Source: Elysia chlorotica
Taxonomy: Eukaryota; Mollusca; Gastropoda; Plakobranchidae
Assembly (NCBI GenBank): GCA_003991915.1
Contig: RQTK01000050.1
Coordinates: 430,573-494,572, forward strand
Direction: 5' to 3'
DNA: 64,000 nucleotides
The position numbers and the translations under genes are program-made. Below are positions 11,762-24,455 of the stretch, one piece after another. A model generated the notes under the pieces. The model was not told the DNA's origin. It saw only the letters and a list, made by a program, of their open reading frames with translations, and made no database searches. Positions within the stretch are counted from its first letter, which is position 1. Every line of letters starts with the position of its first letter.

Positions 11762-14700
11762 TTAGGTAAGTCCAAACCTCAACAACAATCCCTGGTCCAA
11801 CCAAGCACGCAGAACACTGGACACCATCAACTGTGCTGTGAAGCCCAGAGTAACTGCTAGTACTGCCCACACAGTGCGGAAGCTTCCCTCAGTGACAACT
11901 GATAGATGGAAAATCAGACTTAAAACCACTAAATAGATGGCTTTCATTCTTTTTATTTTATTTTATTTTTTTCACACAAATAAAAAAGGATCTTTCTTTC
12001 CAGTTTTTAACAATCATTCACTAGTGTTCCAATTGGAAATTTGTTCAGGATTCCCATTATCATATTTACATTTTTAGTTGCCTTAATAGCATTAAAATAC
12101 ACTAAAATGATGCACTGATACTGGCTGGAAAAGTTACCAAGTCGTGAACAAGAAATTAACAAATGGATTAATGTTATAATGTAGGCTGCACATGAATATC
12201 ACAGCACATCTTTAGTACTTAATCTAAGCATAATATATTTGCTCACATTGCTAAGTTATGCAATCATACTTCATGATGACAAGTACAAATAATAACTGAC
12301 ATTTCTTATTTCGATTAAACCAATCAAGCAATTAGTAAATTAAGATAATAAATATTGGGATCTCTAGTACCTCTAAGAGCCTGCAATGACGACAAGCAGA
12401 CAAAACCCTGGCATAGAGCTGTGTATAGCTGTCCATAGGACTGGCCCCACAACAAGGCAGGAATAGCCAGGACTCGACCAAGGCTGGCCACAATGACAGC
12501 TCGTGTGATTGATTCACTGCAAAAAATTTACAAAACGATTTTTACTGAGTTACTTTCCTCTACAATTCAGAGTGTAAGTAACATCTGCTAAGCTTTAAAT
12601 TGCATTAAAACAGGGGAACAAATACACTAAATCTTTAATTTGATGAGCTTATTAAGCTAAAAAAAAAACTGCAGATAATAAGCTTCAATAAGCCTAATTA
12701 TATGAGAAAAATGTATCATAGTTAACTTAATAATATCAAAGTACAGATATCATTACATTTTTCAATTTGTATTAAGGGGTAAAAAAACAAATTCATCACA
12801 AATATAACAAAAATGTATAAATGAGTCTGAAAGTATATAAATCATAATACATACTATTATGGAAAATAAAAGGTATTTGAAACTTAACATAGGGAAAAAA
12901 TAACCCGTGCATCTTAATTTATGTACTTCAGTACAGATTTTTGCCCGCTACCTAATTTGTTGTAAAAAAATTGTGAAACATACAAAATCGATATGCCCAT
13001 CCCCGTATTTCACTAACTGAGTAACTCCATGCCTGTTTATCTTGATGCTTTTGTGGTGCCAAATGTTTTTGATGACAAAAACAATTAAAACTGTGGCAAG
13101 GAGAGTTAGTAGCTCTAAGAAAGGAGAAGGAAAATAGAGTTTATATCAATGTAAATGGCTGTTTGATCATGGGGTTCAGTAAAAGGCAAATTTAAAGGTA
13201 AACAGTAAATAAAATGCAAATTAAATGGGCAATTCATGTGATACAACTCTTGTAAATTGTCAGACATGTGTGCTTGTAATAAATATAAAGCAATCTTGCT
13301 TTTATGAACTATAACATAATTATAAATGTTAGGCATCAGTGAAAAGCATTTAGGAAGTAATAATGGGAACAATTAATTATTGAAATTAATTATATAAACC
13401 TGTTTCTAAGGAGGCTCTATGAAGGTCTTGGGAGGCATTGAATTAACAAACATTAGCCTTAACCTTTCCTATCATATGTTGTGCGGGTTGATACACTCTT
13501 GTGGTAGCCCCTTTTGCATTGATCTGCACACCTTCCGTTTCAAAACAATAAATCTCAAAGCCTTTAACTTTTCAAATATTTGAAAACTCCCCAAAATAGT
13601 GAGCACACGAGGAATATGCTTAAAATCATACATGCAAAAAGAAAAAGGTTAAGAAAAAGGCTGGTATACTTTATTACCTGAAGCAGCAATGATGTAGTTG
13701 AGATAAAGTTCCAAGCCTAAATAGGAGTAATTGATGGGATCTTCCCCTAACACTCCTTTGCTGGAAAGTTCAGATCTCTGCAGCACCAGTTTGGAAAATG
13801 CATCGCATATCCAGAGAACTAGTGCTAAATGCCACGGAGACTGAGGGAAAACAAATCAATTTCTTCTGCTGTCAGTTGTCTATATGTTTCATGTATTAAC
13901 ATTAAGGAGAAACTTTGATTATTTGTTGATTCATGTAACACTGTAAATGCAAATAAGCATAAGGGAAAATGGATACATACAAAAAAGAATGATAATGATC
14001 TAGGGGTTGGCTTTAATCAGATAGCACACAGCAATGACCATTTTAAAGTCTATACATTTTTCAGTGATTTAATTTTTAATTAAATTTTATTTCCATTTTG
14101 TTGTCTCTTCTTCTAAATTTTCATGCTTTATGCTTTCTTGTTTGTTTTTTTTACAGTTTTCTCTCCTGTCAGTATGAATGAATTATTATCATACATTACT
14201 ATTTAGGTAATAATGCATGAATCAAAACAAATTGTAAAATCATCATGAATCAAAACAAATTGTAAAATCATCTTATAAAATACTATTTTAATGAATGGAA
14301 GTTTTAATCATAAAGATTTTTATTAGTTGAGTTTTTGTCGCTGTTGCTCGTTTTTTTTTTTTTTCAATCATATTTTGCATTCAAATCAACTGGTTGTAAG
14401 ATAAAGGCTCAGGACAAAAGAAGGAGAAGGGGAAAAAGGAAAGAGAGAAAGACATATAGAGAGAGACAGACAGACAGATGGACAGAGAAAGAGAGAGAAA
14501 GAGAGAGAGAGAGAAATAGAATGACAGACAGACTGTTAGTTTGTTTTTATGGCTCCTCAGCACGGTAACGGATATTTTCTTCAAAAGAAAGGAAAAAGAA
14601 AAACTCACATCACTTTTTTTGTTTATGAGCAGGTGTCGATAGGCTTGACGTTGAAGCAGGAGTGCATCTAATATTATAATCACTGGTTCATATTCAATAT

Positions 14701-16247
14701 ACTTGTCTGCTACATTGCCACAGGATTTCTGGAAAATATGAAGAAAAAAAATTAAATTTATAGAGACAATCCTTTATAAAAATATATTCTAAATGTCTCA
14801 ATGCGCTAAGTTTTCATTTTCTTTTTGAATCCTTCTAAGTCTTTACAAAGGTTATAATTCATATAAGAATCTACCCGGCTCTCAAGTATGGCTTATTTCT
14901 CAAAGCAAATTCAAAGGTAAAGAAAACATCTATGAGGCACTTTTCTTGAAGACTGCAGCACTGTGTCAATACTTGGGTAAAAGACTTGTTAACTTATTAA
15001 ATGAATGACAATTCACTTGATGACCCACATTCTTTCCTCCATCGAACAATGAGTATTTGACTTATTTTATAGTTTGAGAACACCGCCCTTTGTCCATAGC
15101 GGTTGAGATGAAGCACTAAGGGAGCAGGGGAAATGTACCAGTTCTGGGTGAAGGGGAGATGAAAATAATTTGCAGTTTGTGATCATATATGAGACAAGAG
15201 AGTGAAGATTGGCATACTCTCTCTCCTTTGATCAAACAGAGGTATGGGGTATGGCAGCTCCTCTATATGATATGACCCATTTATAAGCGCAAGATCGGGT
15301 GTATGACATCATCTACTCGGACTCTCTCTCTCTCTCTCTGTCTGACATGACCAATTGGCTTATAAAGATAGAAGGTATTTACTTTCTCTGAGCTGACCAA
15401 TTGGCATTATGATGTATCAGACAATAAACTATTACTTTTTATTGATCCCAGTATACATCTAAATGCACTCACATAGTGTCCAATCCTAATTTAAACTTCC
15501 AATTTTTTCTTTCTAACAAAAGCAAACTTATGCGGCGCCATAAAGCCAACAAACAAAAAATACTAAAAAATAAATGATCATTAAATGATTCATATACACT
15601 ACATCCACATTTATAAGCTTTTAACGTTTTTAGAAAATATAGGGTGTTCATTCTCAAATCAAACAAACTGCTCCTATGATTTCACACCTTCACCCGAACA
15701 CCCAATGACTTGAATGAGGCACTGCAGCCTTCGCAGCCACACCCAAAATTCCCACTCGGCCCTAGTCCTAGTACATGTACTTGCCAGCCCCATACTCAGG
15801 TACAACACTTTTGGCTGACCACACAAGCCCCTTCTTGAGTTAAGATGGGCAGCCCACATCCAGTAAGATGTCTCCCCTCTGTCTGCTTTCTTACAAGTGT
15901 GCACCAATAGGATAATTTTTAACTATCGCACTCAGGCAGAAAAAGAGACTTTTCCTGAGAAGTTCTAAGCTCTGACAATAATGGGAGTCCCTAAAACGTA
16001 CAGGATATAACTAGGAGGGAACTTCGTATACATTGTAATGCTAGAGTATATTGAAACGTTCACCTACATTAGTCTAGAATATATATAGAGATATTCATTT
16101 AACAAATAAAATCATTTTATATTCTTCAGATTCAAAATTTGGAGATACATTACTCACACAACGCGACATTTTGATGCTTCCTCCTTTATAGTCTCGGTAC
16201 AGAGTATCAACGCCCGACCCACATTCTATACATTGGTATTTGGTCAT
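11762..16247 (-). CDS. ARV1: ARV1, ER lipid/sterol homeostasis protein (complete, 6 exons)
   Basis: Minus-strand exons: 16158-16247 (ATG at 16245-16247), 14609-14728, 13678-13840, 12952-13114, 12371-12516 and 11762-11898, with phases that close exactly to 272 residues. The N-terminus MTKYQCIECG plus RCKSCG at the exon 1/2 join gives the two CxxC zinc-binding pairs of the ARV1 homology domain. DKYIEYEPVIIILDALLL and QAYRHLL are the family's signature stretch. The C-terminal half has several hydrophobic spans (YLNYIIAAS, LLTLLATVLIVFVI, SLGRVLAIPALLWG), as expected for an ER membrane protein involved in sterol and GPI-anchor metabolism. The exon 4 donor (AG/GTAGCG) was chosen because it restores phase. 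Length is close to human ARV1. Candidate poly(A) signal: 11411-11416. Introns contain dispersed repeats. Confidence 0.93.
13470..13645 (+). repeat. Dispersed repeat, copy 2 of the 11150-11345 family
   Basis: Same core as the copy at 11150-11345, located in the ARV1 intron between exons 3 and 4, with about one change per five bases. Confidence 0.7.
14410..14530 (+). repeat. Purine-rich GA/GACA simple repeat
   Basis: Degenerate AGG, GA and GACAGACA runs in the ARV1 intron between exons 2 and 3. Low-complexity open frames on both strands here are artefacts. Confidence 0.9.
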
Positions 16248-16580
16248 GATTAGAAGTTACAAAATGCAATACGATTTAGGCGTACAGGTTTAGTTTAAAT
16301 ATTTCTTGTGAATCTAAATCTAGATTCTACTGACTCGGTGGTCTAAAAAATCAAGACAAGTATTAGAGAAGTATCCAGTAGCTGGCAGCCATCTCAAGCC
16401 CTAAACCCTAGTCCTAGTTTCACTTTCGGTTTTCCAATTGGATTAATAAATCAGAATTTTTGTTCTTCAGTTTTCGCTTTTAGTTTTAGGTTAAAGCTAA
16501 GAGAATATTGCTTTACTAAAATTACAAGTGCTCTTGTTTCAGCCTTTCAGGGGGTTTGCTACAACAAGGACTTCTCGGTA
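16248..16580. promoter_or_regulatory. Shared ARV1/POP7 bidirectional promoter region
   Basis: ARV1 (minus, ATG 16247) and POP7 (plus) are head-to-head. A candidate non-coding first exon for POP7 ends at 16578 with a good donor (TCTCG/GTATGT), and an acceptor (CCAG) lies at 17063, just before the POP7 ATG at 17074. Transcription of both genes probably starts in this interval. No TATA box stands out. Confidence 0.5.
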
Positions 16581-16749
16581 TGTACCACCCATCCTAGATA
16601 CTATTTTAGACATTTATTTGCATAAGTGTAGATCTAATTGGTTTCACAATTCTGTGACCGAAGGTGCAATAATTATAGATTTAGATATAATCTAGATGTA
16701 GATCTTAGTTTTTACCTCAATAATGCAACAGTAGGCCTAGATCTACAAC

Positions 16750-17010
16750 TCGAACTCAAAGAATACACTGATTTCAATGATTAAAAAAAAACCCTATTCT
16801 TCTTCTTTGTCTTTAAAACTACATTTTCTCCAACGAAAATCGCACACCCATCCCCGGATCCAACGAACCAGATGTATTCAAAGATGATTTAAATAGAGGA
16901 TCTAGTTGCATACCAGACACTAAATCTAGTTTTAAATTGGGTCTAGCCCTTAACGATCTGTCAGTTAATGCTCACATAAATGACAATAACACTTATGCCG
17001 CCAAATAAGT
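16750..17010 (+). repeat. Dispersed repeat pair (second copy 56950-57190)
   Basis: CGAACTCAAAGAA, a CTTCTTTGTCTT block, CCCATCCCCGGATCCAACGA and a CTAGTTTAAA-like block occur here and, diverged, in the same order at 56950-57190. No coding potential is seen. It lies in the presumed POP7 5' UTR intron. Confidence 0.6.
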
Positions 17011-17073
17011 ATGAAGTAAGTTTGTGTTTGTGTTTTTTTGTTTTTGTTTTGTTTTTAATCCAGCCAAGTAAAG

Positions 17074-18596
17074 ATGCAAGCTGCAGGAGGAGAATTTGAT
17101 GAGGAGGAGTATACATTGCGCAAGCGTTTACCCCCAAGGTATAGAAATTATAATCCTAATAATACTGTACTTATTTTATGGTTTATATTGATATTTCAGA
17201 ATCCTTCAGAAAATAGTGAAAACTGAAAGGGACTGTTGGTCATTGTTGAACAAGTTTGCTGTAATTGTAAGAAACGACTTGAATTTGATGTAAACCCAGT
17301 GCAAATAACTTAAGATAAAGATAAAGATAAATTATGATGTCATAAATAATATAAACCATTTCCTAGGCACCATTATCCTTTTCTTTACCTGATAACCACT
17401 GTTATATTTTGTATAAAATGAACTTTCTGGTTGTCTCCAATGGATTTATATTATTCTTAAGCGAATTCCACACTTGTAAAAAGACAAAAATAATGGTCAT
17501 CAGTCAGAAGAAGGAATATATGTGAAGATGGCTATCTCTGTCAAAGAAACTAAACCTAGAAACAGCATGACTTGGGAACTTTATAAATTCTCAAATGATT
17601 GAAGGAATAGCACTGAAATATCATTCATAAGAAAAGGCAGATTAAAGCTGGTTTCCAGAAAAGAAAAAAAAGTCAAACAAATACATCTGCATACAGACGA
17701 AAAGAAAAGCCTTTCAGCACTATATTGAAACATACTCCTGTATGGACATGAAGCTGGACTATCTCATAACAAACATAGAAGAAACTTGAAGCGGCTGTAA
17801 AGTGTTTTCTCAGAAGACTGCTCAGAATATTGTGGACAGCAAAAAAGTCAAACTAATTGGTTCTACAGGTAACTTAATAACAATTTCTTTGAGGAAAATT
17901 TTAACAGTGATTTTAAAGTGATTATGTTGTTACATTGTAAGCAGTTAAATCACATATGCAACAGAATACAGTGGAATCGGCTTAAAATAAACCTCTTTGG
18001 AACAGCCCAAAAGTTTATTTGATACCAAGTTGGTAATATAAAAAAATAAGGGAAGTTGTGTCATGATAATAGTTTGTAGAAAGCCATAGCTTATCTTAAA
18101 CAGGGTTTATCTTATCTTAAGCGAATTCCACTCTGTTATAGTTTTGACATCTTTTCTTTACCTCAATCTCCACTGCTAATCTTTATTATAATTTTATATT
18201 TCTAAATCCAGACTCCCTCTTCGTCCTAATGATGTGTACGTGTCAGAGAAAACCCATTTCAAAGCGCAAGAGAGCAGGTGTCAGAAGCTGCTTGACGCTG
18301 GCAATGAGGTCATCATCCACGGTCTGGGAAAGGCGGTGAACAGAGCCATCAACCTAGCCCTCCAGCTCCAGACAAAAGGCGCGGGCACGGTGCAGCTGGC
18401 GGTTCAGACTTCCAGTGTGGAGCTCACTGACGATCTTATACCAGAGACTGACGAGGGAGAGGGGCGAACCACCACACGCAACAACTCGGCCGTTCATATA
18501 CGTGTGTTTAGGGCGAACGTTGGAGAGGAGGGGCAGAAGAACATTGAACCTATGGAGCAAACTTGCAAACCTACTACAGCAGCATTGAAGTCTTAG
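17074..18596 (+). CDS. POP7: POP7/RPP20, RNase P and RNase MRP protein subunit (complete)
   Basis: Two coding exons, 17074-17138 and 18212-18596, give 149 residues. The N-terminus has EEEYTLRKRLPPRLPLRPND, very close to human POP7. Then come VYVSEKT, RCQKLLDAGNEV, IHGLGKAVNRAINLALQLQ, TSSVEL and a conserved end RNNSAVHIRVFR. This is the Alba-like fold that pairs with RPP25 and binds the P3 stem of RNase P/MRP RNA in the nucleolus (family knowledge). After the conserved VFR the protein has about 27 extra residues (ANVGEEGQ... to AALKS) absent from human POP7. The DNA for this tail is tandemly duplicated just downstream. Candidate poly(A) signal ATTAAA at 18785-18790. The gene is divergent from ARV1. 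Confidence 0.96.
17388..17477 (+). mobile_element. Fragment of a small inverted-repeat element (pogo-like ends)
   Basis: The stretch ends in CTTAAGCGAATTCCAC, the same terminal sequence as the element at 17969-18135, and contains GGTTGTCTCCAATGG, shared with the repeat ending near 11130. It is an incomplete copy in the POP7 intron. Confidence 0.5.
17550..17860 (+). mobile_element. Degraded LINE reverse-transcriptase fragment
   Basis: In mixed frames the + strand reads like the C-terminal reverse-transcriptase region of LINEs: a CTGTATGGACATGAAGC block (LYGHEA), then AGAAGAAACTTGAAGCGGC and TTTTCTCAGAAGACTGCTC (FLRRLL-like), then TGGACAGCAAAAAAG (WTAKK). Multiple frame changes show an old, dead copy in the POP7 intron. 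Confidence 0.6.
17969..18135 (+). mobile_element. Non-autonomous DNA transposon (MITE), pogo/Tigger-like ends
   Basis: Begins CAGTGGAATCGGCTTAAAAT after a TA and ends in ATCTTAAGCGAATTCCACTC, an imperfect inverted repeat of the start. It is about 167 bp with no coding capacity. CAGTGGAA-type ends with TA targets are typical of pogo/Tigger relatives, so family assignment is inference. A related start occurs at 9565. Confidence 0.55.
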
Positions 18597-18735
18597 CATT
18601 GGATACATTTTTTTTTTTTTTGCAAAAACTGAGCTGTTCATATTACATTTATTTTGGGCGAACATTGGAGAGGAGGGGCAGCAAAAAATTGAACTGATGG
18701 TGCCAACTGCTGCAGCATTGAAATCCTAAAGCAGG
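18510..18735 (+). repeat. Tandem duplication of the POP7 coding tail into its 3' UTR
   Basis: GGGCGAAC(G/A)TTGGAGAGGAG and the following ~80 bases, through the GCAGCATTGAA block and the stop, occur at about 18510-18596 and again at about 18656-18730. The second copy has substitutions and a small deletion and lies behind the stop codon. A T run separates the copies. Confidence 0.85.
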
Positions 18736-18799
18736 ATATATTATTATTTTTTGTGTATTTTATTTCTGGTTGTCTGTATTTGGGATTAAATGGATTTTC

Positions 18800-21700
18800 T
18801 AAATCACAATGTATAAGTTTTTATACTGTTTTCCTGGGGTAAAAACAGTGTTTCTATTTTTTTTACTTGTGTCAAATACAGTCAACACTGCCTCCTGAAG
18901 TGGATCTATAGGAGAGAGGCCTGGAAACATTGCGGCCCTAGATTTTTGGTCTCCACAAAATTTGACAAACTGTTCACAAATTTTGTGTGGAAAAAAAAAA
19001 ACATTTTTTTTAACATGATACACTTCCATATCAGTTACTCATAGTATTGATCTAAGAGATTGGATTGATCTATACTCGAGTTTGTGTAATGAGCGCAAAG
19101 TACAAATCATTGTTTGACCATTTTCACTAAAAGCCTACCTCTACCACTGTTGAAATATACCTAAAAATTACAAATCTATTCAAAACTTTTACTGTTGGGT
19201 CATTCTTTCCATTTTTTCTTCTTTAAAAGTTCGATCTTGCATAACTTAATCCAGTCGTCATTGATGATTTTCTGATACTCTCCATTACATAATTATGTCA
19301 CTATGATCTAATAAAGGGCAGCATTTAACACAAATTGCCACACTCACAGCCATTTAAAATCTTTTTTTTTCCTACGCTGTTTGATATTTTAAAATAAATA
19401 ACAATTTTCCAATGCAGTTTATTTAATTTTTTGTTGCTAAATAATTGATAAAACTATTTAAAAAAATGGCAAGGTGAAATTAGCCAAGTTCATGCAGATG
19501 TGGCAAGTCGATAAGGGATAGGCCAGACAAAAACTAAATGAGCACTGTCAAAAAGCCAGTTACATTCTAAACACTTTTTTTTTCCATTAATAAAACTTTC
19601 CCTAATTTCCATCAAACTCTTACGACAGCTATCTTTTTTTTTTCCCCACATAATTGTAGACTTGTTTTCCCTAAAACCTTTCTGTATCTTCTACTTGGCA
19701 TGATGAACTCAAACATGTAAATTGGATCTTTTGCTACATTTCCAATAAATTGTGTACAAAAATGAAAAAAGATGAAAACCATTGATAATGATACTCCTTT
19801 TCGGGAACATGTTTATTTCATATGAAGACACAAAACACTGAAAACAAGCACCTTTTTACAATCATACCATTTGCAGCACATGAACAATGAATAGAACTAT
19901 GACATTCTCAACCTCAGTCTCTTGGTCCCACATACAAGTTACAATAAAGCATAATCTTCAGTCATACGATAAGTAAATATCACATAGCATCCTCTGACCT
20001 CATTATCACTAGTCATCCACGTACCCATCACAGAATAGGGGATTGATTAAATTGCTAAAGAGGCACAAAACATGAGTAAGATTTGTAAGAAAAAAACAGT
20101 GTAAATACATGACATTGACAATGTACTAAGTGCTGAATATTCATACTGCATCAATTTAATGATAATGTTTTTTAACAATAATAATAATTATAATAACTAT
20201 GATGATGATGTATGGCCTTATATTGCCCATATTTAAAAAAAAATCTGCAACAAAGTACATTGGCAAATTTTGTGACCACCTTTCATTCACAGTACACTGT
20301 AAGTGTTATATACGAGAGGTAATTTCTATATTTTTTTCACCCTGATAAACAAAGATATAAAAAAAAACAAAAATGTTTATGAAATACAGGGGTTGTGATT
20401 TAAGTTTTCTTCACAATTTTTTCTTTTTGTATTCCCTTTAAATTTACACTGGTGGCGGCAATTGCGGAATAAATAGGAAGTCTAGTTCACTGTTGTGACT
20501 GGATATTTATTTATACAATTTTGTGTCTTTTGTCACAAACGGATTTTTTGTTGTTTTTTTCAGTAAATAGATTGGAAATTAGTAACTCTATGACATCTTA
20601 AAATTGAGGATAAAGTAATACAAGGAAATGACTTTACTCAAGAAATCAGCGGTTTCCACCAGTACTTGAAATTCCCACACAAAATCTAATACATGTACAT
20701 GTTTGTTTTTCTGCTTCGCTCCCTCTTTCTATTAAAATTTGGTATAAATAACTTGAAAAATGTAACCCTTTAAATATAACCTTAGGGCAATAATGAAACC
20801 ATTAAATATAAACGTCCATTCAAATTGCCCATTGAGTGACTTTAATTAAGCTCTTTGCCCATATTAATTAAAAATTTTCAACTTGGCTTTGATAAAGGGA
20901 AATGAGCAGAAAGTCTATACCAGTTTCTTAAACCCAATGCAATAAAAAACAAATTCTGTTGAATTTACTATGAAATGACTTTGTTCGTGAATAATGAATG
21001 GCATACAATTTGACAGCCTTAGATTTAACTGTGAATTTATTTGATATAAAATGAAGAAGAAAATAGCATGGGAGAACATATTAAAAGCTTGACAAATGTA
21101 TGATATTTGGGAATCCTAACAGTGATATATTAACATTGAAAAAAAATAAAACAGCAAGTACTGCATGGGAAAAAAGCCTGCTTAGTTCCTTAAAATGTCT
21201 TTAAAATCATCAGCTGAAAATAATATTCTTAATGCATATATAAATCATTTGGATCTTTTGCCAAATGAAAAAAAGAAGAACTTACTGATTTAACTTTCTA
21301 CAATTAAAAAAAGTTCCAAGCATGCTTAAAAGGAAGAGACATGTAAAATGAACGTCACTGTATTATGATGGGATTATCCTCTTTTTTTTTTAATACACAT
21401 TAACTCCTCTTTAAAATAAAAAAAAAGATAATATTGAAACATTAACCCTGTTTAACATTTAATTGAAAAACAAAAAGTTTTATGATAGATCATGCAGTTT
21501 GAGAAAAACATTGGCACTAGAAGAATCTTTCTATACTTGTCATAACATTACGGATCCAAAATTGAAAATAAGATTTAAAACCCTGTACAAGAAAAAGCGG
21601 ATGGGGTGACTGTTTTAAATAGAAACTTTTCTAAGCTGAGACCCATGCTTAAAAGAGAATTTTACAATTATTGTTAAAATGAATATCCAACAAAAGTAAT

Positions 21701-24455
21701 GGTACTTTCACCCTTGATTTACTGACTAGTTTATATACTTCACAATGACGTGAGGTGCATTACTCCCAATTTTCTATAAACTGATGTTTTTAAATTTGTT
21801 GCCACGCTCAAAAGAGACCAAATTATTTTTAAAAAAATGATTTAGAAAGAAGATTGGATGCACTTTCTAACAATATACATGTACAACTTGACACATATAT
21901 GATATAAGAAATATTTGAAAAAAATTGAAAACTCAAAATTGTTGGCAAAAAGAAAAGTTAATTTGTGTCCATTTTTTGTTTACATGCCATTAGACACATT
22001 GAGAACAAATAATTCACAGCAATTTAAAAATTGAAGCTGCGAGGACCAGGCAATTTCATAGTCTGTTTGAGCACTTGCAATCTCCTTAATATCAGAGTCA
22101 AGTAGCTCTACATCTAGATCTACGTTTGCATTGCTACCGTCACTTCCATCACCCCTTGCATCTCCTGGATCTACTTCAATATCACTTTCTGTATCTCTCC
22201 TTCTTCCTCATCTACCAAATTAGATTTGTCTTCTTTATGTTATATCCTCAAGGTAGTAAGCTGAGCAAGAAAACGAAGGGCCATTTCAAGATGATCTATA
22301 TTGCTAACAAGACCGATATTTCGTGAGCTGCCAGCTGAAAATGAACGTTGGAACTTCTATAGGCCGGATGAAACCAGTTTGTTTACGGAAGCAACAGCGT
22401 TTCAGACGTTTATTCTGTACATTCTATGTGCAGGCCGAGCAAATTTAATCTCAAATGTGTTTACTTCTGCAGGAAGAGTAGATAGCTGATCGGTGTTTTT
22501 GTAAAAATCGTAACTCGGGAGCCACGTTATATTTTCTAAAGCATTAAACAGCTATTGAAAGCAGAACTCTTCATTGATTGCAAATCTTCTTTTTTTTCAA
22601 AGAAAATTATTCAAAAAAAAGACCAACAGGCGATGGCGGGTGCTCCCTTAAATTATCGGTTCACAAAGGTGAAGCAGAAGAGATTAGAGCATTTTTCTGC
22701 TCAAACAATCCCTAGGAGTCATTTGTTACTTACTTTTGCTTCACAACAAAAGACATAACACAAAGAGGAAAAATAATTACAAATTTACAATGCTTGTGCA
22801 CAAATGTATGACACTTTTCATTTTTGTTGTTCATTTTAGCACCAACAAAAGTCTCAATATCATTATATGGTTAGCAAGCTACCCATAAAAACTAAAAAAA
22901 AAAAAAAACACTTGTAAACCAACAAAAACATTTCATTAACTAGAAATTCTATTCTAATAAATATGAGAGACCTTGTCCATGATATTGACAGTTAAAATAA
23001 AGATGCCTGGCCTTAACATATGCAGTTAGGTGCACATAATATGTCAATACTGCTGGGGAATGTTTAATACAGGTTTATCTTTTGGAAATTCCATAAAAGT
23101 AGAATAAAATATACAACCTACTGGCTCTAAAGTAGAGTGGTACATGTATAAACAGCATATGTTTTGACTCATCAAAGCCATATATTTACGAAAACTGCTG
23201 TTCCATCCCTATATTGAACTACGGACAACAGCCTAGAGAAATCAAATGAACAGTTGCTTTTTCCAGTGTGACAGTCAACATTTGGAGTGGCCATTACATT
23301 TAGGCTGAAAAACGGTCACAAATGAATAGTATTTACAGAAGTGCATCTTATACTTGTAACATTAAATCTAGATATGCTGGTGATAATTCTCCTAATTCTG
23401 TGTGACCCATTGTTCCAATATGGATTTTAGAAATAGTTTACATTAAAAAGTAAGTAAAATTAATGATATTATAATGATGATGATGATGATGATTATGTTT
23501 CTTGTTTTTGTTCTTGAATTTTGTTCTGTTCACTGGGGTTGAACTTGCATTCAGTTTAACATTAGATCACAGCAACCAGTCAACAAGTCTGTGCTTCAAA
23601 CAAAACATCATTGCAATGTTGACAGAGGTTTTGTGACATCATTTTATGGCAGTTGTGATTCTGTATATCTTTTCTGCAGTCAAGAATGCTAAAATCAATA
23701 ACCACGGGGTGAAAAAAACAAAACATTAACTCGCGTAAAAAATGGAGTTGTGTATCTTTTTTTGTTTTGTTTTGCTTTTACCCCTTAAAAAAAAAAAAAA
23801 AGACAGATACAAGTGAATTGACTTTGAGAGGAATATTTTATATTTATGCAGTCTTGTGTATACTTTTTGTGTGTGAAATCGCAGTAAAAATTGTAATATT
23901 AACCATCTTACAAGGATATGGCCAATGTGTATGTGGTATTGAGATATAAGAAAGAAATATATTTAGTTTCCATCACATTTGAAAATTACCAGTTTCAATT
24001 TTTTTTTTTTAGTACTCTGGTATTTCACTCTCAATACATGTCTCAAACTTTAGAAATCAGTACTTGTCCCCAACTCTGCATTTTTTCTACAAAATATTGA
24101 GTAACAGCTGAATGGCACCGCTAAAACAAAACAAGTTTACAGAGTGTTTTAAATCTCTATTAAATTCATAATACAATTATGTGTCAACAATATTGCACTC
24201 TTCACTTCATGCTGAAAACATGGAGCGTCATTGAAACCCTTATGGTTTCCTTGGCTACAGAATGAGGCTATCTCAGGGCAAGATTCTACAGCAATGCCAC
24301 AGTGAAACATGAACTTTTCAACAGATATCAAAATCTTTAAAATAAGATGAGCCTTCTTTTATCATGCCTCTCTCACCCAAGTCTAAACTTTTTTTTACAG
24401 ACTTCAAAAGCATTTTGCATTGAAGTAGGAAGCTAAGCAAAACATAAATGAAACA
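18800..24455. other. Gene-poor AT-rich interval between POP7 and PPP1R21
   Basis: The convergent 3' ends of POP7 (+) and PPP1R21 (-) flank this interval. I see no exon that I can assign. The only stretch with coding-like character is a minus-strand open frame at 21980-22207, listed separately. Small GAT and ATG runs lie near 20200 and 23475. Confidence 0.5.
21980..22207 (-). other. Unassigned acidic open frame, possible exon or pseudogene piece
   Basis: An uninterrupted minus-strand frame of about 75 codons, acidic and serine/glycine rich in its first half (RDTESDIEVD, DGSDGSNANVDLDVELLDSD) and then IKEIASAQTDYEIAWSSQLQ before a TAA at 21980-21982. Composition is unlike the AT-rich surroundings. 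It has no usable start codon, so it could only be a terminal exon. The upstream acidic frame (LVDEEEGEIQ) is in a different phase, which suggests a decayed gene or transposon fragment. I do not recognise a family. Confidence 0.25.

Noticed and set aside
14335-14568. Arg/Glu-rich + strand frame
   Set aside because: Low-complexity GA repeat within an ARV1 intron; the true ARV1 exon is on the other strand at 14609-14728.
15469-15907. Minus-strand frames upstream of ARV1 exon 2
   Set aside because: They lie between ARV1 exons 1 and 2. The phases already close without them and no homology is recognised.
22126-22758. Three overlapping + strand frames, one starting MAGAPLNYRFTKVKQ internally
   Set aside because: The internal ATG has a good context, but no donor, acceptor or known family supports it, and the frame is short.
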